Assembly (NCBI RefSeq): GCF_013415905.1
Contig: NZ_CP058909.1
Location: 4,526,001 to 4,590,000 of the forward strand
Direction: 5' to 3'
DNA length: 64,000 nt
From: Halosimplex pelagicum
GTDB lineage: Archaea; Halobacteriota; Halobacteria; Halobacteriales; Haloarculaceae
Numbering within the stretch: position 1 is the first letter of the stretch; every line of letters starts with the position of its first letter. Made by a program: the position numbers and the translations under genes. Below the pieces are notes generated by a model. That model saw only the letters and a list, made by a program, of their open reading frames with translations, was not told where the DNA came from and made no database searches. Of the stretch, positions 16,341 to 25,465 are shown piece after piece.

Positions 16341-17446
16341 GCCTCCGCCGGGGCTTCGAGGCGGTCGACCGCGGCGACCGGGGCGTGGGCGTGCGCGACA
16401 CGGTGCTCGTCCTCCCGTCGGTCATCTGCTCGCGGGAAGTCGCCGACCGGATCGCCGACAGAGTCCCGGGAGCGGTCAGCGCGCCACACGACCACGGCTG
16501 CGGCCAGATCGGCGCCGACAAGGCCCAGACCCATCGAACGTTCCTCGGCGTCGGCGCGAACCCCAACGTCGCCGGCACCGTCGTCGTCGGCCTGGGCTGC
16601 GAGTCGATCCAGAGCGACGACGTGGCGGCCGATCTCGCCGACCTGGGCGTCCCCGTCCGCGAGACCGCGATCCAGGACGCCGGCGGCACCGACGCGACGG
16701 TCGAGGCCGGCGTCGAGGCCGTCGAGGAACTGCGTGACCGCTCGACCGGCGACGGCGGGACCACGACGGCGGACCTATCGGATCTCACGGTCGGGGTCGT
16801 CTCGGGGGACCTCGCCGAGTCGACCCGGGAGACGGCGGACCCGCTGGTCGGCGCGGTCGTCGACGAACTGGTCGACGCGGGCGCGCGGGTGGTCGCCGCC
16901 GGGAGCGAGCGCGCGGTCGCCCACCCCGAGGCGGCGGTCGAACGGGCGGCGAGCGACGGGGCGGCCGCGGCGCTTCGCGACCTGGCGGCGCGCCACCGCG
17001 ACCAGCCGGCGCGGGCGTCCCGCGTCGGGCGCGAGGCGCGCGAGCGCGAGTTCGAGGCGGTGACGCGAGCCTGGGGCGAGGCGCCGGTCCGGGCGGCCCT
17101 CGACTACGGCGAGCGGGCGACCCACGAGGAGGGGCTGGCGGTCGTCGACGCCCCCTCGCGGTTCGCGGAGGCGGCGACCGGGCTCGTGGCGGCCGGGGCG
17201 CAGGTCGTGGTCCACGTCACGGGCGAGGGCGTGGCGACCGGCCACCCGGTCGCGCCGGTGGTGAAGGTCTCCGGCGACCCGGAGACGCTGGCGGCCGTAG
17301 GTGACGACATCGACGTGGACGCGACGGCGGCCGAGCCCGAGGACCTGCTCGCTCGCCTGCGGGCGGTCGCGGGCGGCGAGCGCGTGCGCGCGGAGGACCA
17401 CGGGCTCGTCTCCTCGGCGATCACCCGGGTCGGCCCGTCGATGTGA
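16337..17446 (+). CDS. UxaA-family paralogue retaining the N-terminal-half motifs
   Basis: A 369-residue paralogue of the gene at 14827-16008. It keeps the first-half motifs HGCGQ (53-57) and GLGCES (85-90), but the second-half ECGGSD site is replaced by a stretch reading SGDLAESTRETADP (156-169). The GN..GGLTTIEEKSLG segment is missing, replaced by a charged helix. The final GEGVATGHPVAPVVKVSGD is retained. The two paralogues thus keep opposite halves of the family motifs, as expected for subunits of one heteromer. The GTG start at 16337 overlaps the preceding stop. Confidence 0.82.
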   Translation: MSLRRGFEAVDRGDRGVGVRDTVLVLPSVICSREVADRIADRVPGAVSAPHDHGCGQIGADKAQTHRTFLGVGANPNVAGTVVVGLGCESIQSDDVAADLADLGVPVRETAIQDAGGTDATVEAGVEAVEELRDRSTGDGGTTTADLSDLTVGVVSGDLAESTRETADPLVGAVVDELVDAGARVVAAGSERAVAHPEAAVERAASDGAAAALRDLAARHRDQPARASRVGREAREREFEAVTRAWGEAPVRAALDYGERATHEEGLAVVDAPSRFAEAATGLVAAGAQVVVHVTGEGVATGHPVAPVVKVSGDPETLAAVGDDIDVDATAAEPEDLLARLRAVAGGERVRAEDHGLVSSAITRVGPSM

Positions 17447-17552
17447 GGCGGGACATTGATCCCCCGCGGTCGGGCCGGCGCCGGTCGGCCGGAGGCCGGC
17501 TGATGCGGGCGGTACCACCAGCGTTTTCTCCGCGGCGGGCCACCTCCCGGGT

Positions 17553-18101
17553 ATGAGTGACGAACTGACAGCGACGCTCCACACCTCCGAAGGCGACATC
17601 GAGGTTCGACTGTTCGAACAGAGAGTGCCGAACACGGTCGAGGCGTTCGTCGACCACGCGACCGAGTCCGACTACGAGGAAGCCGAGGTCGGCCCGGGCG
17701 AGGGCGCCTGGGAGGACCCCGAGAGCGGGGAGAAGCGCGTCGACCCGCTGTACGACGACGTGGAGTTCCACCGCGTCATCGAGGACTTCATGCTCCAGGT
17801 GGGCGACCCGACCGGCACCGGTCGCGGCGGCCCGGGCTACACCTTCGACGACGAGTTCCACGACGACCTGCGCCACGACGAACCGGGCAAGCTCTCGATG
17901 GCCAACCGCGGCCCGGACACCAACGGCTCGCAGTTCTTCATCACGCTGGACGCCCAGCCCCACCTCGACGACAAACACGCCGTCTTCGGCGAGGTCGTCG
18001 ACGGCATGGACGTGGTCGAGGCGATCGGCTCGGTCGACACCGACCCCAGCGATCGCCCGATCGACACCGTCGTCCTCGAATCGGTCGAAATTCACCGGTA
18101 A
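17553..18101 (+). CDS. Peptidyl-prolyl cis-trans isomerase, cyclophilin type
   Basis: A 182-residue cytoplasmic cyclophilin that speeds proline isomerisation. It shows the catalytic Arg in [14 protein letters not shown], then [29 protein letters not shown] and [19 protein letters not shown]. An insertion of about 25 acidic residues ([20 protein letters not shown] region, about 43-62) before the first core motif is typical of haloarchaeal members. The ATG at 17553 precedes the first strand. It seems monocistronic. Confidence 0.95.
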   Translation: MSDELTATLHTSEGDIEVRLFEQRVPNTVEAFVDHATESDYEEAEVGPGEGAWEDPESGEKRVDPLYDDVEFHRVIEDFMLQVGDPTGTGRGGPGYTFDDEFHDDLRHDEPGKLSMANRGPDTNGSQFFITLDAQPHLDDKHAVFGEVVDGMDVVEAIGSVDTDPSDRPIDTVVLESVEIHR

Positions 18102-18288
18102 TACCGACCGTTCATCGCATCTTTTGCCCACTACGCTTTTATTCCCTTAAGCCATTAGTGTGTCTCGGGTATCTCCCCGTGGTCCTGTAATTCCCCGTTA
18201 TAATACCATGGGGTAGAATATAATTTAAGATAATTTTCGACCGCCGTGGTACTGCGGTTTCGGTAACAACTTACGGCAAGTTCCACCG

Positions 18289-18297
18289 CAATTTAAG
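18289..18297 (+). promoter_or_regulatory. Probable TATA box of the ABC transporter operon
   Basis: AATTTAAGT within a notably A/T-rich stretch (18120-18300), centred about 29 bases before the ATG at 18322, suits a leaderless transcript. The rest of the 18102-18321 gap shows no gene. Confidence 0.55.
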
Positions 18298-18321
18298 TAT
18301 CGCGCTCGGTAAAGGGGACGT

Positions 18322-20241
18322 ATGCCTCGCGATACTGACGGCTCCGACACCAGCCGACGACGATTCCTGAAAGCGACGGGCGCGGCAGCCCTCACCTCCG
18401 CAGTAGCGGGCTGTGGGAGCAACGGCGGCGACACCGCCACGCCCGACGACGGCGGATCGACCGACACGGGGACCGACGGCGAGGCCGTAACGGTAAGCGA
18501 GTATCCGTACGGCGTCGGCGAGAATCTGGTCGGAGAGGCCCAGCGGGTGATGGAGGAGGCGGGCTACGGCCCGGACAACCGCTTCGAACTCGACTGGCTC
18601 CAGTACGAGAGCCCGACCTGGGAGGAGATGGCGAGTACGATCGCCAGCCGGCTCGAGTCGGCCTACATCGACATGAACCAGAGCTCGGCGGCGTTCTCGC
18701 CGCTGCTGGAGGCCACCCGGAACGGCAACCACATGGCCTACACGCTCGGGTGGATCGCCGACTACCCCGGTCCGCAGAACTTCGTCCAGCTGATCGACCC
18801 GCCGAACACGATGTACGCCGAAAACAGCGCGGCCAACGGCGCCCGGCTGTTCTGGTCCGAGGACGCGGAGGCCGACCCCGACGTCCGCCAGTACATGATC
18901 GACCAGTTCGACCGCATCGAGGAGAACCCCGAGGACACCGAGGAGGCCGCCCAGGCCCGCGGTGAGGCCGCCGTCGCGATGGAGGAAGGGATGTGGCAGG
19001 AGGCGGCGCTCATCCCGCTGTACCAGGGCGTCACCGAGGGGATGTGGTACGACCACGTCGACTACAACCCGCCGGGCCCGATGGGCCCCTCGCGGGCGAA
19101 GGCCAGCAACTCCGTCGCGGGCCTGGAGGGCAAGGACCGACTCAGCACGATCTCGTCGACGTTCAGCAGCCTCGACCCGATCGCGCAGGGGAACACGGCG
19201 AGCGGGGGCAAGATCATGGACATGTTCGACGCCCTCACGAACTACGCCAACGGGACGACGGAGGTCGAGAACCTGCTGGCTACGGAGTACGAACTCAGCG
19301 AGGACTTCACCACCTACACGTTCACGCTGAAGGAGGGCGCGACCTTCCACAACGGCGACGAAGTGACCGCCCAGGACTTCGAGTACTCCATCAAGCGGCT
19401 GATGCTCTCCTCGAACTCGGTCAACGCCCGGTTCCCGGTCAGCGTCATGGGGATCGAACACGAGACCGAAGAGGTCACGGTCACCGACGACGAGGGCAAC
19501 ACCGTCACCGAGACCGCCTCCGGCGAACCGCAGACGACCACCCGGATCATCCCCGATTCGATCGCCGTCGAGGCGGTCGACGACTACACGCTGGAGATCA
19601 CGACGGAGAACCCGTTCGCGTTCTCGCTGTCCGTGCTGGCCTACTCCGCGTTCTCCGCGGTGCCCGAGGGTATCGTCGGCGACATCGAGGGCTACGAGGG
19701 CGAGATGTCCTGGGAGGAGTTCTCCCAGAGCCCGGTCGGCGCCGGTCCCTTCGAGTTCGTCAACTGGGAGTCGGGTAACGGCGGCGAGTTCGTCATGGAC
19801 GCCTACGACGACTACCACGGCGAGGGCGCTTCTTTCGACGGGATCGACGCGGCGATCCTCACCGAGACGCAGGCCCGGTACAACTACTTCATCAACGAGA
19901 ACGCCGACATCGGCGGCGTCCCCACGGCGCAGTACCAGGCCGACGCGGTGTCCATCGAGGAGACCGACGACGTCGGCCGCGACCTGGGGACCTACGAGCT
20001 GGAGAACGGTACCACCGTCAACTACGCCCGCACCCCGGACATCGGGACCTACTACGTGGGCTTCAACATGGAGGAGGTGCCCAGAGCCGTCCGGCAGGCG
20101 ATGGCGTACGTCATCAACCAGCCGGAGTTCATGCAGAACGTGTTCAAGGGCCGCTTCGAGCCGGCGTATCACCTGACGCCGCCGCAGATCTTCCCCGGCG
20201 GGATCGAGGCCTACGACGAACACGTCGGCGGCTCCGAGTAA
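18322..20241 (+). CDS. Peptide-type ABC substrate-binding protein, circularly permuted
   Basis: A 639-residue Tat lipoprotein (RRRFLKATG, lipobox AVAGCG, Cys31) of the SBP_bac_5 (DppA/OppA) family. The domain order is unusual. Residues 59-265, starting YPYGVGENLVGEAQRVM and including YTLGWIADYPGPQNF and the ending MWYDHVDYNPPGPMG, correspond to the C-terminal third of DppA. Residues 272-637 then match the normal N-terminal start (STFSSLDPIA, TYTFTLKEGATFHNG, YYVGFNMEEVPRAVRQAM) and end at IEAYDEHVGG, just where the usual protein would continue into YPYG. No frameshift is involved. It probably supplies peptides or a similar solute to the permeases downstream. Confidence 0.88.
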   Translation: MPRDTDGSDTSRRRFLKATGAAALTSAVAGCGSNGGDTATPDDGGSTDTGTDGEAVTVSEYPYGVGENLVGEAQRVMEEAGYGPDNRFELDWLQYESPTWEEMASTIASRLESAYIDMNQSSAAFSPLLEATRNGNHMAYTLGWIADYPGPQNFVQLIDPPNTMYAENSAANGARLFWSEDAEADPDVRQYMIDQFDRIEENPEDTEEAAQARGEAAVAMEEGMWQEAALIPLYQGVTEGMWYDHVDYNPPGPMGPSRAKASNSVAGLEGKDRLSTISSTFSSLDPIAQGNTASGGKIMDMFDALTNYANGTTEVENLLATEYELSEDFTTYTFTLKEGATFHNGDEVTAQDFEYSIKRLMLSSNSVNARFPVSVMGIEHETEEVTVTDDEGNTVTETASGEPQTTTRIIPDSIAVEAVDDYTLEITTENPFAFSLSVLAYSAFSAVPEGIVGDIEGYEGEMSWEEFSQSPVGAGPFEFVNWESGNGGEFVMDAYDDYHGEGASFDGIDAAILTETQARYNYFINENADIGGVPTAQYQADAVSIEETDDVGRDLGTYELENGTTVNYARTPDIGTYYVGFNMEEVPRAVRQAMAYVINQPEFMQNVFKGRFEPAYHLTPPQIFPGGIEAYDEHVGGSE

Positions 20242-20346
20242 GCGAGCCGGTCCCCGGCCGCTCTCGATGACCCCCCGCTCAGACGACGAACGTATTACGT
20301 TGCGGCCCACACAGAGAGACAACTACGCGCATAACGGAACGACGCC

Positions 20347-21417
20347 ATGAACAAACTCCTGTATATCGCGAAACGGCTCGTCCTCGGGGTGCCCGTGATC
20401 CTGTTCGGGCTCACGATGACGTACGTCATCCTCTACCTGTCGCCGTTCGACCCGATGACCGCGATCCTGGGCCGCGACTCGGACCCCCAGACCGCGCGGC
20501 AGCTCGCGATCTCGCTCGGGCTCCGGTACCCGAACGGACAGCCCATACCCCTGTGGATACAGTACTGGAACTTCCTGACCGAGACGATCACCTTCAACTT
20601 CGGCCAGTCGTGGGTCGTCACCCGCGGCCAGTCGGCCGCACAACTCATCTGGGAGCGCATGCCCGCGACGATCTGGCTCGGCACCTGGTCGGTCGTCATC
20701 GCGCTGGCACTGGGTATCCCGCTCGGGCTGTACGCCGGCCTGCGGGCCAACACCTGGGGCGACTACACCGCCTCCTTCGGCGGGATCGTCTGGCGCGCCA
20801 TGCCGAACTTCTGGCTGGCCGTGATGCTCGCCGGCCTGCTATCGGCCGGCGGCCTGCTGTCCTTTTACCGGGGATTCCTGATACCGACCGACGTGATCGG
20901 CACCCCGGCCGCGCTGGGTAACCTGTTCGGCAGCTACTCGCTGGGTCCGGTCGGGATACCGGTGCCCAACCCCTACAACTGGGCGGTCGCGTTCAAGTGG
21001 ATCCTGCCGGCCGCGCTCGTGCTCGGCTCCTCCTCGATGGGCAACGAGGTCCGCATCGGGCGGACCGCCGTCCTGGAGAGCATCAACGCTCCCTACATCG
21101 ACACGGCCAAGGCCAAGGGGCTCTCCGAGCGGGTGATCATCGGGAAACACGTCGCGCGCAACGCGATGATCCCGCTGCTCCCCGTCATCATGGGCGAGTT
21201 CTACCTGCTCATCGGCGGCTCGGTCCTCGTGGAGCTCATCTTCGGGATCCGCGGGCTCGGGAACCTGTTCCTCTCGGCCGTCCTCGCGTCGGACGTGCCG
21301 ATCATCGGCGCACTCACCTACGTGTTCATCCTGATACTCGTGTTCTTCAACATCGCGCAAGACGTGGCGTACACGCTGATCGACCCGCGGATCGGACTGG
21401 AGGGACAGGAGGACTGA
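20347..21417 (+). CDS. dppB: ABC transporter permease, DppB type
   Basis: A 356-residue inner-membrane subunit with six predicted helices. It begins with the typical YIAKRLVLGVPVILFGLT and carries the coupling-helix motif EVRIGRTAVLESINAPYIDTAKAKGLS, which contacts the ATPase, and ends with IAQDVAYTLIDPRI. It follows the binding-protein gene by 105 bases and precedes dppC by three. The transported solute is inferred to be peptides from the family only. Confidence 0.93.
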   Translation: MNKLLYIAKRLVLGVPVILFGLTMTYVILYLSPFDPMTAILGRDSDPQTARQLAISLGLRYPNGQPIPLWIQYWNFLTETITFNFGQSWVVTRGQSAAQLIWERMPATIWLGTWSVVIALALGIPLGLYAGLRANTWGDYTASFGGIVWRAMPNFWLAVMLAGLLSAGGLLSFYRGFLIPTDVIGTPAALGNLFGSYSLGPVGIPVPNPYNWAVAFKWILPAALVLGSSSMGNEVRIGRTAVLESINAPYIDTAKAKGLSERVIIGKHVARNAMIPLLPVIMGEFYLLIGGSVLVELIFGIRGLGNLFLSAVLASDVPIIGALTYVFILILVFFNIAQDVAYTLIDPRIGLEGQED

Positions 21418-21420
21418 GAC

Positions 21421-22968
21421 ATGTGTGCAACCGTCACGGACACGGCGCGCGACCGCGACCGCCGCGAGGAGTCGACGCTGCGCGAGCGGCTGCTGGCGAA
21501 CCCCGAGCCCGCGTTGCGCTGGGGCGCCGTCGCCCTGGTGCTGATCGCGGTGGAGTTCGGCGCCCTCGCCGGCGGGCTCCTGCTGTTGCTCGACGCGACG
21601 GTCATCGCGGTCACGGCGCTGATCGAGGTGGTGTTCGGCGCCGTCTCACAGAACGCCGGCGAAACGGTGTACGCCGTCCAGCAGTCGGCCAGCGGCTTCC
21701 TCGACGGGCTCCGTGCCGCCGCCGGGAACATCCCGACGCTGCTCTCGCGCGAGACGATCCCCAACCAGGGGTACCAGACGGGACCGTCGGGTCCCTGGGA
21801 GGGCACGTTCCTCGGGCTGCAGCCGGCGGTGGCCTGGGCGATCCGGCTCGTCCTCGTCTACCTGTACGCGGCGGTCGTCTGCTACTGGGTGTACCGCGGC
21901 TGGCTCGTCTTCCGCGACCACTACCGGCAGGTCGACTGGACGCCCCGCGACGACGTGATCGACCGCCTGCGCGACCACCGCTGGGGACAGTTCGGCATCG
22001 TCGTCGTGCTCGTGTTCGTGACGATGGCGGTGTTCTCCCCGGCGCTCGGACCGACCACCGTCGAGCAGAACATCCAGTCGCCGTACAGCCACGAGATCCA
22101 GTACTACGACGCCGAGAGCGGGAGCGTCGAGACGATCTACGCGGGCGACGCCAACTTCAACTCCAAGTCGAAGGGACAGGGCGACCAGAACGTCGGGGTG
22201 ATGACCTACGACGACTACGGCCGGTTCCACCCGTTCGGGACGCTGACCAACGGCCGCGACCTGTTCACGTTCGCGGTGGCCGGCGCCCGGGTCTCGATGA
22301 TGGTCGGGGCGCTGTCCATCGTGTTGGCGTCGCTGCTCGCGATCATCGCGTCGATGACATCGGCGTACTACAAGGGGCTCGTCGACTTGGCGACGGTCCT
22401 CGTCGCCGACGGGATCACCTCCATACCGGGGCTGCTCCTGCTGTTGATGGTCGGGATGGCGTTCCAGGGCCACTGGCTCGTGAACGTGCTCAACGGCGGG
22501 TTCCTCTACGCGTTAACATTCGGGATCATCCTCTTCCCGAGCCTGTGGCGGTCGGTCCGCGGTCCCGCGCTCCAGGTCTCCGAGGAGGAGTGGATCGACG
22601 CCGCCAAGAGCTTCGGCCAGCGGCCGCGGACCACGATGCGCAAGCACATGCTCCCGTACGTAGTGCCGTACCTGCTCGTCTACGGGTCGATGACCGTCGG
22701 CGGCGTGATCATCTCGATGGCCGCGCTGTCGTTCATCGGGAGCGGACTCGGGATCAACCCGCCGACGCCGGCCTGGGGGCGCGCGATCGACATGGGACGT
22801 AACTACGTCTCGACCCAGTCGTGGCACATCGCCTTCATCCCCGGGATGTTCATCGTCGTGCTCGTCACCGGGCTCAACGCCCTCGGTGACGGGATCCGCG
22901 ACGCCATCGACCCCGAGAGCGAAGGCGGCGGTGAAGAGGAGGCGGCCGCAGGGGGTGCCGCAGGATGA
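21421..22968 (+). CDS. dppC: ABC transporter permease, DppC type, with long membrane N-terminal extension
   Basis: A 515-residue permease. The usual DppC core starts near residue 183 (WGQFGIVVVLVFVTMAVF) and includes the coupling helix EEEWIDAAKSFGQRPRTTMRKHMLP and the end LGDGIRDAIDPE. Before it lie about 180 extra residues with hydrophobic stretches at about 32-75 and 131-158, enough for three more membrane helices. An acidic loop at about 210-265 contains repeated Tyr/Asp. Its stop overlaps the next ATG. Canonical DppC has about 300 residues, so the extension is notable. Confidence 0.92.
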   Translation: MCATVTDTARDRDRREESTLRERLLANPEPALRWGAVALVLIAVEFGALAGGLLLLLDATVIAVTALIEVVFGAVSQNAGETVYAVQQSASGFLDGLRAAAGNIPTLLSRETIPNQGYQTGPSGPWEGTFLGLQPAVAWAIRLVLVYLYAAVVCYWVYRGWLVFRDHYRQVDWTPRDDVIDRLRDHRWGQFGIVVVLVFVTMAVFSPALGPTTVEQNIQSPYSHEIQYYDAESGSVETIYAGDANFNSKSKGQGDQNVGVMTYDDYGRFHPFGTLTNGRDLFTFAVAGARVSMMVGALSIVLASLLAIIASMTSAYYKGLVDLATVLVADGITSIPGLLLLLMVGMAFQGHWLVNVLNGGFLYALTFGIILFPSLWRSVRGPALQVSEEEWIDAAKSFGQRPRTTMRKHMLPYVVPYLLVYGSMTVGGVIISMAALSFIGSGLGINPPTPAWGRAIDMGRNYVSTQSWHIAFIPGMFIVVLVTGLNALGDGIRDAIDPESEGGGEEEAAAGGAAG

Positions 22969-24128
22969 GCGCCCCGCTCTCGGACGACGACGCCGAAACC
23001 GTGCCGGACGGCCGCCGGAGCGGCGAACAGCCCATCCTCTCGGTGCGGAACCTCCAGACGGTGTTCCGGACCGACCGCGAGACGATCCGCGCCGTCGACG
23101 GCATCGATCTGGACCTCTACGAGGGCGAGACCGTCGGCCTCGTCGGCGAGTCCGGGTCGGGCAAGTCCGTCACCGCCCGGTCGATCATGGGGCTCGTCGA
23201 GGAGCCCGGCGAGGTGCTCCCCGAGTCGTCCATCCGGTTCAAGGGCGAGGAGATCACCGGCTACGACACCGCCCAGTACCAGGAGCTTCGGGGTAGCGGC
23301 ATCGGGATGATCTTCCAGGACCCGCTGTCCTCGCTGAACCCCGTGTTCACCGTCGGCAACCAGATCCGCGAGGCGCTGAAAGTGAATCGCGGGATCACCG
23401 GCGAGGAGGCCCGCGAGACGGCCATCGACCTGCTCGAATCGGTCCAGATCCCCGACGCGGCCCGCCGACTGGGGGAGTACCCCCACGAGTTCTCCGGCGG
23501 GATGCGCCAGCGGGCGGTCATCGCGATGATGCTCGCCTGCGACCCCGAGGTGCTGATCTGCGACGAGCCGACGACCGCGCTGGACGTGACCATCCAGGCG
23601 CAGATCCTCGAACTGCTCTCGGACCTGCAGGACGAGCGGGGCCTGTCGATACTGTTCATCACGCACGACATGGGCGTGATCGCCGACATCACCGACCGCG
23701 TGAACGTGATGTACGCCGGCGAGATCGTCGAGAAGGCGCCGACCGAGGAGCTGTTCGCCAGCCCCCGCCACCCCTACACGGAGGGGCTGCTGGAGGCGAT
23801 CCCCGGCCAGCACGCCGACGAGGACCGCCTGCGGACGATCGAGGGCGAGGTGCCGACGCCCAACGAGGCGGCCACCCACTGTCGGTTCGCCCCGCGGTGT
23901 CCGAAGGCCTTCGAGGAGTGCGAGGCGGTCCACCCCGAGCTCGTCGAGGTCGACGAGAGCGCGGCCGACCACACCGCCGCCTGTCTGCTCTACCCCGAGC
24001 AGATGACGACCGGCGAGGCCGTCGCCCACCACGAGCGGCTGGGCGAGGCGCGCGAGGACGGCGACGGATCGACCGCGCCGGGCGAGGCGGACGAGGACGT
24101 GGCGGCCGACGGAGGTGACTCCCGATGA
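22965..24128 (+). CDS. dppD: ABC transporter ATPase, DppD type
   Basis: A 387-residue ATP-binding subunit. It shows Walker A GESGSGKSV, signature FSGGMRQRAVIAMML, Walker B EVLICDEPTTALD and the switch His in FITHDMG. The C-terminal oligopeptide domain has four cysteines (306, 312, 319 and 340), the pattern that carries a [4Fe-4S] cluster in some structurally studied DppD proteins. ATGA overlaps join it to dppC and dppF. The last 45 residues are acidic and not conserved. Confidence 0.93.
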   Translation: MSAPLSDDDAETVPDGRRSGEQPILSVRNLQTVFRTDRETIRAVDGIDLDLYEGETVGLVGESGSGKSVTARSIMGLVEEPGEVLPESSIRFKGEEITGYDTAQYQELRGSGIGMIFQDPLSSLNPVFTVGNQIREALKVNRGITGEEARETAIDLLESVQIPDAARRLGEYPHEFSGGMRQRAVIAMMLACDPEVLICDEPTTALDVTIQAQILELLSDLQDERGLSILFITHDMGVIADITDRVNVMYAGEIVEKAPTEELFASPRHPYTEGLLEAIPGQHADEDRLRTIEGEVPTPNEAATHCRFAPRCPKAFEECEAVHPELVEVDESAADHTAACLLYPEQMTTGEAVAHHERLGEAREDGDGSTAPGEADEDVAADGGDSR

Positions 24129-25465
24129 GCGAAATGACTCGACAACGCGGCCGAACCGAACCCAGAGGCACCGGCGAGACGCTCGTCGAGGTTGAGGGAC
24201 TGAAGAAGTACTACGGCGGCGGCGGCGTCCTCGCGGACCCGCCGGTCAAGGCCGTCGACGGCGTGAGCTTCTCCATCCAGCGCGGCGAGACGCTCGGGCT
24301 GGTCGGCGAGTCGGGCTGCGGGAAGACGACGCTCGGCCGGACGCTCGTGCAACTGGAGACGGCCACCGAGGGGACCGTCGAGTTCGACGGCACCGACGTG
24401 ACAGAGCTCTCGGGCAAGCGGCTCAAACAGTGGCGCCGCAACGCCCAGATCGTCTTTCAGGACCCCGAATCGAGCCTCAACGACCGGATGACGATCGGCG
24501 AGATCGTCCGCGAGCCCCTGGACGTTCACGAGGAGGGGACGCCCCGCGACCGCAAGGAGAAGGTCAAGGACCTGCTGGCGCAGGTCGGGCTCCAGCCCGA
24601 ACACTACTACCGCTACCCTCACCAGTTCTCCGGCGGGCAGCGCCAGCGCATCGGGATCGCCCGCGCGCTGGCGCTCGAACCGGAGTTCGTCGTCCTCGAC
24701 GAGCCCGTTTCCGCGCTGGACACCTCCGTCCAGGCGAAGATCCTCAACCTGCTGGAGGACCTGCAGGACGAGTTCGACCTGACCTACCTGTTCATCGCCC
24801 ACGACCTCTCGGCGGTCCGGCACATCTGCGACCGCGTCGCGGTGATGTACCTCGGGAAGATAATGGAGATCGGGGCGACCGAGGAGCTGTACACCGACCC
24901 GGCCAACCCCTACACCCACTCGCTGCTGTCGGCGATCCCCGAACCCGACCCGACGGTCGAGAAAGACCGGATCACGCTGCCGGGGACGCCGCCGAGCCCG
25001 CGGGACCCGCCGACGGGGTGTCAGTTCACCACCCGCTGTCCGGCGAAGATCCACCCGCCGGAGTACGACCACCTCGACGCGGAGACGTGGAACGCCGTCG
25101 AGCGGTTCCGCGAGGTGATCCGCGAGCGCACCCGGATCGACCTGTCGGTTCGCGACCGGATCCGTCGGAGCGTCGGCTCCTTCCACCGGTTCGACGACAT
25201 CGACGAGACCGTCGAAGACATGTTCGGCGACGACACTCCCGACGAAGTCCGGAGCCACGTCGACCAGGCCGCCGAGTACGTCAAGGCGGGGCGTCCGAAC
25301 CGGGCGCGCGAGTACATGAGCGAGCAGTTCGACGGCGTCTGCGACACCGACCGGCCGGAGCTGTACCCGGTCGGCGAGACCGACCGGCTGAGCTACTGTC
25401 ACCGCCACGCCGACGAGTACGAGAGCGTCGAGTCGGTGCTCGGCCGCGGGACGGATGGCGAGTAA
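24125..25465 (+). CDS. dppF: ABC transporter ATPase, DppF type, with insertion in the Cys domain
   Basis: A 446-residue ATPase with Walker A GESGCGKTT, signature FSGGQRQRIGIARAL, Walker B EFVVLDEPVSALD and the His in FIAHDLS. The C-terminal domain has C299 and C305 (CQFTTRC) and then C406 and C425, also four cysteines, but the pairs are parted by about 100 charged, helical residues that are not in ordinary DppF. This could be a regulatory insert. The final 11 bases overlap the start of the next gene. Confidence 0.92.
   Translation: MSEMTRQRGRTEPRGTGETLVEVEGLKKYYGGGGVLADPPVKAVDGVSFSIQRGETLGLVGESGCGKTTLGRTLVQLETATEGTVEFDGTDVTELSGKRLKQWRRNAQIVFQDPESSLNDRMTIGEIVREPLDVHEEGTPRDRKEKVKDLLAQVGLQPEHYYRYPHQFSGGQRQRIGIARALALEPEFVVLDEPVSALDTSVQAKILNLLEDLQDEFDLTYLFIAHDLSAVRHICDRVAVMYLGKIMEIGATEELYTDPANPYTHSLLSAIPEPDPTVEKDRITLPGTPPSPRDPPTGCQFTTRCPAKIHPPEYDHLDAETWNAVERFREVIRERTRIDLSVRDRIRRSVGSFHRFDDIDETVEDMFGDDTPDEVRSHVDQAAEYVKAGRPNRAREYMSEQFDGVCDTDRPELYPVGETDRLSYCHRHADEYESVESVLGRGTDGE

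Noticed and set aside
18322..20241. Two separate genes or a frameshifted binding protein
   Set aside because: The frame is continuous from the signal peptide to the stop, with no internal stop or slip site, so the odd order is not a split gene.
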